20,000 bases of DNA from Actinidia chinensis (GCA_009663005.1 CM018909.1:3458726-3478725), one strand, 5' to 3'. Positions 8,626 through 18,102 are shown, numbered from the stretch's first letter. A program made the numbers and translations. Notes: generated by a model not told the origin, from the sequence alone.

Positions 8626-9777
8626 GGTGTCTTGCGAAAGTAATGGTACCTACTCCTAAAAAGGAGAAGATAGGTTTAAAAGCCGTTTATATGTATTCTC
8701 GATTATTGCCCAAAATAGTAGTAGCATGTGGTTTATTGTATATGATCCTGTAAACTAAATATTCACAAGAATAGCTACATGGAGTCCTAGGAATTGCGTC
8801 CGTTTTTCCCGAGCACATATTTTCATATATATATCCATTGAAGAGCTATTCATCCTGCTAATGATGCAGTAAAACTAAGAAACGAATTTGAAACGAATTG
8901 TCGACGTAACAAGGATTTTAGCACATCTAACATCTTTTCGTCTAGACTTCCTAACTTATATTTTAAAAAGTGGTCCTCAGATATTAAGGCAGCAGTGAGC
9001 TCTCTTGAAGGTTCATTGTGAAAAAATGCTGTTAAGAGTGAGATGCCCTCCATTTTTCAAAATCATACGTGGGAATTGATGGATTTGCCACCAGGAACTA
9101 AGCCGTTTAGATACAAATGGATCTTCAAGAGAAGATAAGGCACATTGGGTCAATTGATTAAGTACAAAATTAGGCTTATTATCAAAGTTACAGAACAGAA
9201 ACAAGGAAGACATAGATTACTTTGATACTTACTTCACCAGTTTCAGAATTATATCTACCTCAAATGATAATTGCAATCGTATCTTAGGAAATCTCGATAT
9301 CATCAGATGGATTTTAAGACAGTTTTTCTAAATGGAATTTAATGAAAAAATCTATATAGAACAACTTGAGAGTTTTTCTGAACTTGAAAAAGAAGAAAAA
9401 GTCTATAAAGTTGTAAGATCACTGTATGGTCTCAAGCAAATACCGAAATAATGGCATGAGAAATTTTGACAATGTTGTATTGTTTAGTGATTTCAAAATC
9501 AATGAAGTGACAAATTCATATATGTCAAGAACACAGACGAAGGATACGTCATTTTATGACTTTATACTTGATGACATGATCAATGTTAGTAGTAATTATA
9601 TAGTTGATCCAATCTACCAAGGACATGCTAAATTCGAAATTTGACATGAAGTATATGGGCCTAACATATATGATTCTGAGTGTGAAGATCACCATGAATA
9701 TTTGACGGACTTGCACTGTCTCAGATACACTATATTGATAAAATTCTAAAAATTTTCAATAAAGTCTGATAACAAAT
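8626..9777 (+). pseudogene. Copia linker and reverse transcriptase remnant
   Basis: Heavily decayed. After the integrase, pieces such as VPTPKKEKIGLKA and FIVYDPV mark the usual linker with frameshifts. From about 9062 it reads NHTWELMDLPPGTKPFRYKW and IFKRR, then a stop. HQMDFKTVFLNG lies near 9297, EKVYKVVRSLYGLKQIPK near 9395 (then a stop replacing Gln before WHEKFD). A one-base shift precedes the open stretch 9426-9644. There the catalytic YVDD motif appears as ILDD (Asp pair at 9570-9575), followed by the region that should link to RNase H. Many motifs are missing, so the enzyme is dead. Confidence 0.75.
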
Positions 9778-10440
9778 TTTGCAGGGCTCCTATAGATGTA
9801 AATCTCCACTTACCCAAAAAATGGGGAAAATGCGTATCTCAGTTGCGGTATTCTTGTTAATTGAGAGTTTAATGTACTTAATGAGTTGTATAAGGCCTGA
9901 CATAGCCTACTTAGTAAGCAGATTGAGTAGGTGCACGAGTAATCCAAGAACTGATCACTGAAAAGAGATAGTAAGGTTACTACGTTATTTAAGATATAAT
10001 CATGATCTTGTACTGCATACATTAGATATCCAGCAGTATTAGAAGGGTATTACGATGCAAACTAGATATCAGACATGAATGTATATGTCTTCATGCTTGA
10101 TGGTGCAACGTGTTTTAGAAATCTTTCAAATAGATGTGCATTGCATGATCTACAATGGAATCAGAGTTTATTACTCTAGATAAGGTGACTAAAGATGCCT
10201 AGTGGTTACATCCGTTTTTGGAGGATATTCCAAGATGGTCGAAACTTGTGTCTGTGATTACCTTCCATTGCGATAGTCATCTGTGATTAGACAACTGCTC
10301 TCAAGTGGAATTGTCGCTATTGACTATGTGAGGTCAAATGACAATATTGCGGATCTACTTACCAAAGGGTTATCCTGAGAATTAGTTGATCAAGTATCGA
10401 AAATAATGAGTTTAAAACCTATGAAAGAGAAAGGTATCGT
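9778..10440 (+). pseudogene. Copia RNase H and polyprotein C-terminus
   Basis: RNase H would remove the RNA strand during reverse transcription. Visible pieces, in changing frames, are CRAPIDVNLHLPKKWGK near 9779, SLMYLMSCIRPDIAYLVSRL and SRCTSNPRTDH (9866-9960), CIAxSTMESEFITLDKVTKD near 10138-10197, LEDIPRWSKLV near 10215, FHCDSH, and VRSNDNIADLLTKGLS followed by a stop near 10320-10378. The end ELVDQVSKIMSLKPMKEKGI is the usual copia C-terminus. At least four stops interrupt it. Confidence 0.75.
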
Positions 10441-10997
10441 AAAAGAAAATCAAATCTAGTTGACTGGAGATCCCAAGATCTAGATTCAATGAAAAACTAT
10501 AATTGCATATATTTAAGATAATCACTGTAGAGTTTAAAAACTCATACCTGTTCCTATAATGCACAGTGATTGTGGATAAGGTTAAATATTAGCTTTTAAT
10601 AACTCTTTGCGCTGGTGAGCCAGGATGGGTATATTGAAATATTCATGAAAATAAGTCACCTATGTGAGTATGAAGTGGGGCTGCTTCTTTGAGAATTAAG
10701 GTAAAATTCTTGAGAAAAAACTTGCAGAATTAGAAAAAGTATTCCAAGGCCAAAACAGACACAACAATGAGAATTGAACTGTGTTATGTGTGACGTTTAT
10801 TGTCTCAATTTACACTAGTCACGGCACAGTTCTAGGCGGGCTCGCCCACTAGTCTGCTAGTAAATTCGATAGGTTCTCACAAGGGAAGTTTTAAGGAAAA
10901 AAACTACATATCCTATGCAAAAATTATTCATTGTCTCTCTCTCGGGTCAGCATCGTACTCTGCATCAGTTTGCCTACCAATTTCATTCGTGGAGGAT
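10441..10997 (+). other. 3' untranslated region of the second copia element
   Basis: This lies between the end of the polyprotein and the LTR. It carries no credible gene. ACTAGT flanks a short GC-rich hairpin-like word (GGCGGGCTCGCC) near 10838-10849. The purine-rich GTGGAGGAT at 10989-10997, directly before the LTR start, is the likely polypurine tract that primes plus-strand DNA synthesis. Confidence 0.55.
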
Positions 10998-11553
10998 TGC
11001 AGAAAATTATTATGCATGAAAAATAAAGGCAGTAGTTTTTGGCTGCAATTTTATACTATAAATAACAGTTAATAGCAGTTATAAATGCTACAGTTTTATA
11101 ACCATAATCAACCTAGTGAATATGATTGATGGTAGTAGTTTTATTGGGTTAATTGCAGAATTTTTGCAGTCCATTCTTTTCCTTTATATATCATCTTCAT
11201 GTATTGGAACAGATATAGTATACATAGTAGAAAATATTTTTATTCCTGAGTTATTTTCTTGAGAGAGAGATAGACACTGAGTCTTTTTGCCAAGGCTGTC
11301 TATACGGAGGTGTTCTTGTGATTCGCGGTCAGCTGTTTTATCCTGAGAGAAAGACATCGACAAAATTCTACAACACCCTCGGTAAGGTAACAATCTTTCT
11401 TAAAAGAGATTGTGTTTGCAGGGCATTAATACTATTTGTATCTCATTCTTAATACATTTTTTGTACATATAGTTTTAGTTTAATTGTATAGTTCATTTGT
11501 TTTAAATAAAAATCGTTATTTGAAATTTTGTGTTCGCTGTAATTTTCCCAACA
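10998..11553 (+). repeat. 3' LTR of the second copia element
   Basis: 556 bp. It starts TGCAGAAAATTATT and ends TAATTTTCCCAACA. The reverse complement of the end is TGTTGGGAAAATTA, so the ends are imperfect inverted repeats of the TG...CA type. A purine tract precedes it. It contains a TATA-like CTTTATATATCA near 11182, GAGAGAGAGATAGACAC in the leader region, and AAATAAA near 11505 as a possible polyadenylation signal. The base order fits U3, R and U5. The five bases after it are ATGAC. The partner duplication at the left end could not be found because the 5' LTR is missing. Confidence 0.65.
11182..11193 (+). promoter_or_regulatory. TATA-like element of the 3' LTR
   Basis: CTTTATATATCA sits about 185 bases into the 556-bp LTR, a usual place for the U3 promoter. 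It would drive transcription rightward into the flank if the LTR were active. Confidence 0.4.
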
Positions 11554-13045
11554 ATGACTTTACTAGGTCTCTCTCTCCTTCTCCTGTGCTTTTGAATTAA
11601 AATGTTCAACTTAATTGGATGGTAGTAGAGGTGGAGTGTAGTGGTGCTGTGTTGAAGGTAGATGAATGATGGTGGTGGTTTGGTGGAGGTAGATTGGTGT
11701 TGGTGGCAATGGTGGTAGTGGTGGCAGTGGCAGTAGTGTTAGTGGAATGACGGTGGTAATGATGGTATTGTAGTTTGCGGTGCTGGTGGTGCTGGTGGAC
11801 GATAGTGGTATTGTTATTTAGTAAAAATGTGCATGAACAGGAAATGTATGATGCATGGGAGGAAAAAAAAAAGACGGGATGAATCCAAGGAGGAGGTAGA
11901 GGGGGCGATCACACCCCAAAAATTAAAAGGACTTTCATATTATATTAACAATTTAATCTTTTCTTTATAATTAATATCGTAGGGTAGGACATTAATAAAG
12001 AGTGCGTAAAACAAAACCGATAAGATTTGAGTTACGACGGAAGAATAACCTAAGTGGATCGGATTTAGGGTAGATGACTCTGACCAACAAACCAGACCTG
12101 TTTCCATCTAGAGGGATAAAAAATGAATTTGTGCAATCAAAGAAAGTATACCTTGTTGGTCAATTCTGTATTGGTAGACACTTAAATTATCAGTTAAACA
12201 ATGCACTTATTGCTATTATCATCATTTATGTATTGTACTCTATTGTTCTCATTCCCACTTTGGTATACATCACTTAAACAATTAAAAACACAATCTCTCA
12301 AATCGTTCTCTGAAAATGAAATAATGACTCTGAAATGGATTATTGATTGATTTAAGCTATTGATTGATTTTCCAAGTTGTGTGCAAACTCGTGAAATCAA
12401 TTTTCCAAGCCGCCTGAGTTTTGATGTTAACTTGTTCCTAAGCTTCAAAAGTAATTCAACTACCATTCTTTGCTACTTTGCAATAGCAGTCATCACCTAT
12501 AAATAACAAATGAACCAAGCTCAACTTTTTGATAAAGTTTGCAAGTTGTGGTCCACTTTCAACTTACATTAATAATTTGAATCATTCATTTTGCAAAATT
12601 CGTCAAGAAAATTTTCTATACAAAAAATTAAGTTGATTGGATATTAATATTCAAATAATCATATCACTTTTGTTAGGATAACAAATATAACTTTCATTAT
12701 AAACCGCTTTTTTTTAAGACAAATGCGTTTCAATCACGTACCTATAAATCTTCAATCAATCTCATATTTTTCTTGAATGATCTTCTTAATGGGCATTGCA
12801 AATGAACGTTTCAAATTATTGAGATAAGTTTAGGATAAGACTATATTTGGCTAACTTTTCTCTTTGAACTTAATAGAAACCTGGTCCATAATAATAATGC
12901 TAGATGCACGTATCCTGACTATAATTGCAAACATAAATGCTTGAGGGGTGACCCAACTCACTACCTCATGGGCCCCAATTTAACAAACATGAGTTTTAGG
13001 ATAAGGCCTCCTCGCCGATAGCGTTTCTCTCTCTCTCAAAATCGC
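11554..13045. other. Intergenic sequence, no gene recognised
   Basis: It holds a TGG-rich tract (11618-11812). Short open frames at 12074-12277 (+) and 12194-12466 (-) resemble no family I know. TGACCAACAA (12081-12090) is repeated inverted as TTGTTGGTCA (12153-12162). TATTGATTGATTT is duplicated near 12341 and 12359. A 25-base word at 12438-12462 recurs at 16330-16354. Confidence 0.5.
11618..11812 (+). repeat. Degenerate TGG-rich trinucleotide tract
   Basis: About 195 bases dominated by ggt/tgg/ggc triplets (for example gtggtagtggtggcagtgg), with interruptions. Very few C residues lie on the plus strand, giving strong strand asymmetry. Read in frame it would give Val/Gly/Trp-rich peptides, but stops break it. 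It is an eroded microsatellite. Confidence 0.8.
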
Positions 13046-13297
13046 TTGCTTGGAGAGACGAAGCTTAGTTGGGTGCGAAGTCGATCTTTGACTTCAAAAC
13101 CAATGGAGGGTTTAGCAACTGACAGCACGTCTGTAGACTTGGAACAGATGGAAGAACAAATTAGAGAATTAATGAGAATGGTAACTACCATGATGTTTGC
13201 ACATATTACTGAAAAATGGGCGAATATTATCTCATTTTTATTAGTTGAAATATGTTGGATCTATTTTGCTATTTCAAGTGAGTTTCACATGTTTTAA
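13046..13297 (+). other. Short open frame, unknown
   Basis: 83 codons. The central part, MEGLATDSTSVDLEQMEEQI followed by RELMRMVTTMM, looks like a short acidic helix and could be a decayed gag N-terminus (Ty3/gypsy gags often begin this way). The C-terminal 35 residues are hydrophobic and probably spurious. It follows a ctctctctc leader near 13026. No motif allows a firm call. Confidence 0.2.
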
Positions 13298-13315
13298 CCA
13301 ATGAGGAGGTAATAT

Positions 13316-14208
13316 TCACCAATTGTGACATAATTGCACTCCTAGTTGACCTAAGGCTTCAATGCGCAGCGCTGGGAACCTGACCCTACCGAGCTCATCG
13401 GTCCGATGGGGAATGATGTGGCAGTAGATGGGCTCGTATGCTAACAGATCCACAACCTTCTTGGAGGCTCGCTTATTGTTCAAATTTTGGATCTCGGCTT
13501 TACATTGCTCGGTCCTTTTATTGAACAGCTCGTTGAAATCTATTATACCAACCGCGAAGTAAGAATTAGAACAAGTATTTTTCAAAATATACAAGGGCGT
13601 TAAATGAAAAGTATATTTTAGAAAATTAAAAGTGAACTTACTGTCAGGGATGCAGTCGTTATGCCTGGGGAAATAATAGAGACCATCCCTAGCTCGGAAT
13701 TCCTAGTTTTTTGAAACCCAGACAAACTCGTTAGATACACGTCTTTGTTCGGGCCATCGTTAAGCAGCCTCGTCTGAGGCTGACGAGGATTCATAAGCCG
13801 GAGGTAATGGATACCTTTGAGCAAATAGATGTCTGACGCCCTCTTCGGGCACACCACAGTGTACACATGCAATAGATCTAAGTCGTTAAAGGGGAGCTCT
13901 TGCTGGCGCATCAGTGTGTTCACCGCGAGCATGGTCTGGACAAAGTTCAACAACACCTGCATGACGGTGAGGCGACAAAACGCCACCACTTCTTTCAGCA
14001 TCGGGCTTATGGGAAACCAAAGCCTAGATTGGTGGATCAACCAAATATGAACTAGGATTTGTTCCTCATTGCCCTCAACCAGATTAGCGTCCTCATTAGG
14101 ACCGTACCGTTCTATCTGGACATCATTAGGTATGCCGTGATCGACCATAAATTTGTCCAAGGCAACGTCATTGTGCACCAATAGCTGAGCTCGGTTCAAC
14201 TCCATATT
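13316..14208 (-). pseudogene. Broken spliced gene of plant transposon type (Transposase_28/gypsy-type-like)
   Basis: Exon A starts at 14208 after a textbook acceptor (pyrimidine-rich run ending TTTTTCAG, 14209-14211). ATG at 14205 opens 195 codons, including VHIWLIHQSRLWFPISPMLK, EVVAFCRLTVMQVLLNFVQT, LPFNDLDLLHVYTVVCPKRA and GIHYLRLMNPRQPQTRL. This resembles plant proteins annotated as putative gypsy-type transposon (recalled from memory, not searched). Near 13730 the frame shifts: the expected continuation EFVWVSKN, stop, EF, then FPRHNDCIPD lies one frame away and ends at a donor GTAAGT (13641-13636). Exon B (13551 down to 13316) reads GIIDFNELFNKRTEQCKAEI, LLAYEPIYCHIIPHRTDELG and ALGQLGVQLCHNW. 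The 90-bp intron joins in phase, but its acceptor reads CGCGG instead of CAG. Confidence 0.5.
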
Positions 14209-15840
14209 CTGAAAAATAAAAACAATAAGGTAAAAACGAGCTCAGCTAGGCAGTCATGATTAGCTTTTGGGAGTAGAGTTAGTCGAGCTCTCTGTGTGAG
14301 CACCGAGTTCTGCCCCCACGAGGTTAATCCATGATTTTCTAAGGGACAACTCTCAGACCTTTCTCCTGCCTTGAACCTATCTCGGTAGCAGAAGAGCCCG
14401 ATGGGGCAAAACCCTAGACCAAAATCAAAATGAAAGCTTGGACCCATTCCATCAGGGGAAACAGGTTAGAAGCAACTCAAACCCAGAGAAGCTTAAAACC
14501 AGAACATGGCAGATGGGCCAGAACCAGGGACACATGACAAGCCCTAACGAAATGACAAACACGGGGGGGGGAGTCAAAACAACCTCGAGATGCCAAAATA
14601 CAAACCACGCCCAATCAGAATGACATAAAAGTATACATCTATCAATACGTGTGAAATGGCAAAGAAATTACGTATGAAAATCTCTAAAAGAAAACTCATA
14701 GAATCGGCCAAAGGAGACTTGGGAGGCAAAAATCCAATCGATAGAAGAATGTGAAATGGTTGCCAAAACGGAATCGGTGACGGAAACGACAGTTGAACAG
14801 AGGTTAGACGACAACAGTTCACGGTCCCAAGCTTTGTCTCTCTAGAATGCCCTTAGAGGTTAGGGTGAACAGTGACAGGGAAGACAGACAGACTTGTATA
14901 GAAAGCTAAAAAGGCTGGAAAGTGCCCTAAACACACCTTTAAGGTAAGTCATTTCGCGGGTAATACCCCTATCCCAAAATTAGCGAGAGGCGAACACGTG
15001 GCAGTCCCCTCACCGCGCGTTCACTCCAAACAAACCCTAAAGGTAGGTGGGCACTCCAACACCCATGCCTAGACACAGCTCGCAGGCTAATCAAACTTTG
15101 ACGCGTGGCTCAATAGTACTACAGATCCAAACAGGAGGAACACAACTATTAGGCATTAGCGTGCCGACAGAGTTATAACTCCAAACCTCGGACACATCCA
15201 GCTCATATGACCTTGGCAAGCATTGATCCAACTCATGCAAACTGAGGTGCAATTGTAAGGGGAATAAAATACACAACTACAAGTTTCGACCTTGCTAGGG
15301 TAGACACCGCCGCTAGGTTATCACTACGAAGCAAGCTCGGTGGGGGGTCGGTCCAGCGTGTGCGCTTAGTCTAGAACATTGTCGGACATTAATATTGTCC
15401 GAGCTAAGGCAAACATCCCCTCCATTGTGCTCTATAACAAGCTTTGGTAGGGTAATCGCGCCAAAAATTGACTCTTCCTGACCACTCTGTGTGTGTCTAA
15501 CTGATTGTGGCAATCCCAGGCATATGAGGCGGACAAAAGGTACCCCTTTACTTTCGTGCCTTCGCGACTGGCCTCTATTTGACTGTCCTCCTCTAACCAC
15601 TTCTTTCTCCTTCATCTCCTCAGCCTCCCCTCGCTTCTCTCCTCTCTCTCCTCGTACTGTTCTTCCCTTCTGGATCGAGTTTCAGTGGCCGAACTCACTA
15701 ACTTAACCGTCGGATAGCTATTTTTTGAAAATAGTTCCGGTGACCGAACTCACTATTTCTGTGTCACAGTAAGACCACTGCGACTAGTGACTGTCTGTAG
15801 CCACCTTCAACAACCACTAGATCACCATAGGTGTCTATCC
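14209..15840 (-). other. G+C-richer leader/LTR-like sequence upstream of the broken gene
   Basis: Composition is visibly richer in G+C than the rest of the window. An upstream exon probably exists on the minus strand, because 14208 follows a splice acceptor, but I could not place the donor. Minus-strand frames at 14196-14447 and 15313-15615 (MKEKEVVRGGQ...) match no family I know. The second follows a GAGGAGAGAGAGGAG leader. Other features are nine Gs (14563-14571), a TCGGACA/TGTCCGA hairpin (15382-15402) and a duplicated GTGRCCGAACTCACTA word (15685, 15740). Confidence 0.35.
15685..15755 (+). repeat. Duplicated 16-base word
   Basis: GTGGCCGAACTCACTA (15685-15700) and GTGACCGAACTCACTA (15740-15755) differ at one base and lie 55 bases apart in direct orientation. 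They are separated by an AT-rich tttttgaaaatag stretch. Function unknown. Confidence 0.75.
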
Positions 15841-16653
15841 TTGTTTTTTTTTCCTTTCACTTCACAAACACTGCACCCCACACGATCCTATTTATTTTTA
15901 AAAAAATCCTCACGACTTTTTTGACAACTATATTATTATGTTAGGCAAAACTCATTATTTATTTTAGAAACGTAAATATCAGTTGTGTTATTTCTAGGAT
16001 TTGAGATGGAAGTTGAGCTTGTATTAGTGCTAGTTGGCTAGTGACACTAAAAACCCTTCATTAGTTGTGTTGTGTTAAGAAATACATTAAATATAATATT
16101 AAATTATTATCTACACATTAATCAAGGTAAAAAGAAATTGTTTATTTTTTTGGGCGTTGGTAGAAAATTAATACCGTCTAAATGAATAGAGCCCTTCCCC
16201 CCCCCATATTTGATAGATGCAAGGGGAAAATCATCTCCATTGCATTGGCTAAGTATCCACAATGTGGGTAAAGTTGACTCCATTACTCTAGCGAATTTCC
16301 TATTAACAACAACCCCTACAACACACGCACTAAGCTTCAAAAGTAATTCAACTAACCGCTCTTTTTTCTACTTTAACAAACCACTAGCAACACCACCTAC
16401 AAACAAAAGCAAAATAACAACAATCATATATATGTAATAACCCCAAATAAAGTTTCAAGCATTGAATTTGTTACAGGAAGAGAGGAGTGAATAAGAGGCT
16501 TTGTAATATACCCAAAACAAAGTTTCAAGCATTGGATTTGTTAAAGGAAGAGGAAATAAGCTTTGCTAGTGTCATTCATCAAACTTACCCAAGTTCACCA
16601 AATCTGCTGGGACACCTTGTGATGGTTCACCAAACCTTCAACTGTCGAAATCT
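15841..16653. other. AT-rich intergenic sequence, no gene
   Basis: Contains nine Cs (16197-16205), a 25-base word shared with 12438-12462 (16330-16354), and the tandem duplication at 16434-16570. Open frames here are short and overlap repeats. Confidence 0.45.
16434..16570 (+). repeat. Two-copy tandem repeat, unit about 69-70 bp
   Basis: AGTTTCAAGCATTGAATTTG (16451) recurs as AGTTTCAAGCATTGGATTTG (16521). The similarity extends from gtaata at 16434 / 16503 to gaggaa...ataag on the right, with scattered differences. It lies about 85 bases left of the LTR array end and is not part of the LTR. Confidence 0.8.
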
Positions 16654-16989
16654 TGTTACAACCACCTTAAAAATAACAATAAAAAAAGAATAAAGAGGAG
16701 AAGAGTTCCACTTTAAGGGGGAAAGACCTCTAATTGGCTTAAATTAAAGAAAATCTAACCTCCAATTTTCACATAAAACTTTTAATAATATCCATCCATA
16801 CTTTTTTCATTCGTAGGTAATATTTATATACAAGTAAAATAACAACCCTTACCCCACTACTTACAAAATAAACACTATTTTGTTATCCCACTACCCCAAA
16901 ACCCTTCAAGATAACTTCAAAACCCACCCACTAACTAATTAATTCTTAATTAATACTAAATCAGTTTAAAAAAATATTGATATGCAACA
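16654..16989 (-). repeat. LTR A of the array (3' LTR)
   Basis: 336 bp. On the minus strand it starts TGTTGCATATCAATATTTTT and ends TTGTAACA. It contains TTGTATATAAATATTACC (TATA-like, near 16825-16840) and AATTAATTAGTTAGTGGGTG. It aligns with LTR C over most of its length and with LTR B more weakly. The purine run AAGGGGGCAGG (16992-17002) directly precedes it. Confidence 0.7.
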
Positions 16990-17157
16990 TTCCTGCCCCC
17001 TTAAAATCAACCTGGCAAACCTTTGCCCCTCAGGTTGAAACATAAACAAATACATCAATAATCCACCAAGATCCCAAATTTTAAAAATAAAACCTATAAA
17101 CATAGAAGATACTTCTTTTTCCAATATTCTTGCACATGGAGAAATATTTCGCTTCAC
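16990..17157 (-). pseudogene. Ty3/gypsy polyprotein C-terminus and polypurine tract (left unit)
   Basis: The minus frame from 17157 reads CARILEKEV...FKIWDLGGLLMYLFMFQPEG. Plant gypsy integrases with a chromodomain end in (T)WEDL..L...FP-FNLEDKV-(D/S)FKGxG. Here WDLGGLL is in frame. After a frame change the DNA at about 16998-17040 still shows the FNLE-D-KV / FKGAG coding pattern, with GGGGGCAGG doubling as the polypurine tract just before LTR A. Only about 50 codons remain. This is an inference from motif pattern, not a search. Confidence 0.5.
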
Positions 17158-17171
17158 GATTCAAAACAACA

Positions 17172-17344
17172 ACCAGGTCAGAAAAATTAGTTGATTGAAA
17201 TAAGAATTGACAGACCTTAATTTCCTTGTCTTCATAATACAAAGTTCATTTTTTTTTAAGCGTTGATTTTGCCATGCATTCGAGCAGCTTTTCATTTGAT
17301 TCAAACAAAACTTGCACCTTAATCAATCTGGTGAACTCATTTTG
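17172..17344 (-). pseudogene. Short reading frame in left interior (copy of the 17902-18102 frame)
   Basis: Reads QNEFTRLIKVQVLF, then EKLLECMAKSTLKKK, a stop, then LYYEDKE and QSTNFSDL. It is homologous to the frame in the right interior (NEFTR...EKLLECKAKSTL...FYEDKK). Both copies lie between the primer-site end and the pol end, where gag begins in a full element, so a gag N-terminal remnant is likely. A captured host gene piece cannot be excluded. Confidence 0.4.
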
Positions 17345-17377
17345 AGTTGTTGAACAACCGCTCATATTCATAACGGA

Positions 17378-17390
17378 TAGCCTGGTACCG
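17378..17390 (-). other. Primer-binding-site remnant after LTR B
   Basis: The minus strand reads CGGTACCAGGCTA two bases after the LTR end CATAACA. Aligned to the plant Met-tRNA primer site TGGTATCAGAGCTA it has two T-to-C changes and one missing base. Its place directly after an LTR supports the identification. Confidence 0.55.
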
Positions 17391-17392
17391 CT

Positions 17393-17702
17393 TGTTATGA
17401 ACTATCTTTAATATAAAAATAAAAATAGAATTTAGGGAAAAAGATACTCACTTCGAGGGGAAGATCTAATTGGCTCAATTCGAGATGAACCGACGACCTC
17501 TTATACTTCATAGTAGAAGACTTTTAAAAACATTCATCCACACTATCTTTTATTCATAAATGTTATATATATACAAGAAAATATTAAGTAAAAGATTGGA
17601 TAACTTTCTTATTCCATTGCCCCACTACTTCTACCACTAACTAATATTTAATAAATAATAAAATAAATGCAAAATATTTTCATAAAATATAAATATGTAG
17701 CA
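17393..17702 (-). repeat. LTR B of the array (shared between two units)
   Basis: 310 bp. On the minus strand it starts TGCTACATATTTATATTTTA and ends TTCATAACA. It shares with LTR A the blocks TTAGTTAGTG, AGTAGTGGGG, CTTGTATATATA, the GCCAATTAGA(T) block and the purine-rich leader. It is more divergent than A and C are from each other. The TATA-like element is near 17562-17572. Confidence 0.6.
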
Positions 17703-17800
17703 TTCAACCTTGCCCTCAAGGTTCAAATACATAAATATTACAAATCGCTAGGATCCCAAATTTTAAAAGTAAAACCTATAATCACGAAAGCAACTTCTTT
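17703..17800 (-). pseudogene. Ty3/gypsy polyprotein C-terminus (right unit)
   Basis: The minus strand reads KIWDPSDL, a stop, then CCTTGAGGGCAAGG (17708-17721), which aligns with the FNLEDKV-coding part of the left unit. LTR B follows immediately. The FKGxG/polypurine segment seen in the left unit (about 30 bp) is absent here, so this unit lost it. Confidence 0.45.
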
Positions 17801-17901
17801 TGTGAACATGAGAATGAAACTGACACAACCAATGTTCTTAAACATGAAGAAACATTTACTTCCCACACCCACTTCAAAACAGCAACCGAGTGTAGAAAAA
17901 T

Positions 17902-18102
17902 TCACTGGTTGAAATAAGTATTGACAACCTCACTTTTCTTATCTTCGTAAAATACAAAATCAATTTTTGTAAGAGTTGATTTTGCCTTGCATTCGAGCAA
18001 CTTCTCCTCTTATTTAAAACTTGCACCTTTGCTCATCCTGGTGAATTCATTTCGACTTTCATTGAATCGCTTGCAAATCTCCATCATCTTCTCAACAATT
18101 GT
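17902..18102 (-). pseudogene. Short reading frame in right interior, gag-like or unknown
   Basis: From 18102 the minus strand reads TIVEKMMEICKRFNESRNEF, TRMSKGASFK, a stop (18010-18012), then EEKLLECKAKSTLTKIDFVF, YEDKKSEVVNTYFNQ and a stop (17902-17904). The charged helical character and position just after the leader fit the start of a gypsy gag. It has no zinc knuckle and I do not recognise the sequence. Conservation of KLLEC-AKSTL in both interiors shows it belonged to the element before the array formed. Confidence 0.4.

Larger units (their letters stand above)
6484..11553 (+). mobile_element. Degenerate Ty1/copia retrotransposon with 3' LTR
   Basis: Fragments read in the order gag N-terminus, foreign insert, zinc knuckle, protease, GAG-pre-integrase, integrase, linker, reverse transcriptase, RNase H, 3' untranslated region and 3' LTR, all on the plus strand. 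This is canonical Ty1/copia order. Every domain carries stops or frameshifts. A 5' LTR matching 10998-11553 is not visible, so the left end has been lost or replaced. It lies opposite in orientation to the copia remnant at 1-2709 and differs from it clearly in sequence, so they are separate insertions rather than one duplicated element. Confidence 0.85.

Noticed and set aside
1..11553. One large inverted duplication of the same copia element
   Set aside because: The two elements share domain order but differ clearly at the protein and nucleotide level in gag, protease and integrase, so they are separate insertions.
13829..14050. 73-codon plus-strand frame
   Set aside because: It overlaps antisense the transposon-type gene remnant, whose motifs are on the minus strand.
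16654..17702. Classic TRIM of unknown origin
   Set aside because: The interior keeps a WDLGGLL...FNLEDKV-like pol end, so it is better described as a deletion derivative of a gypsy element.
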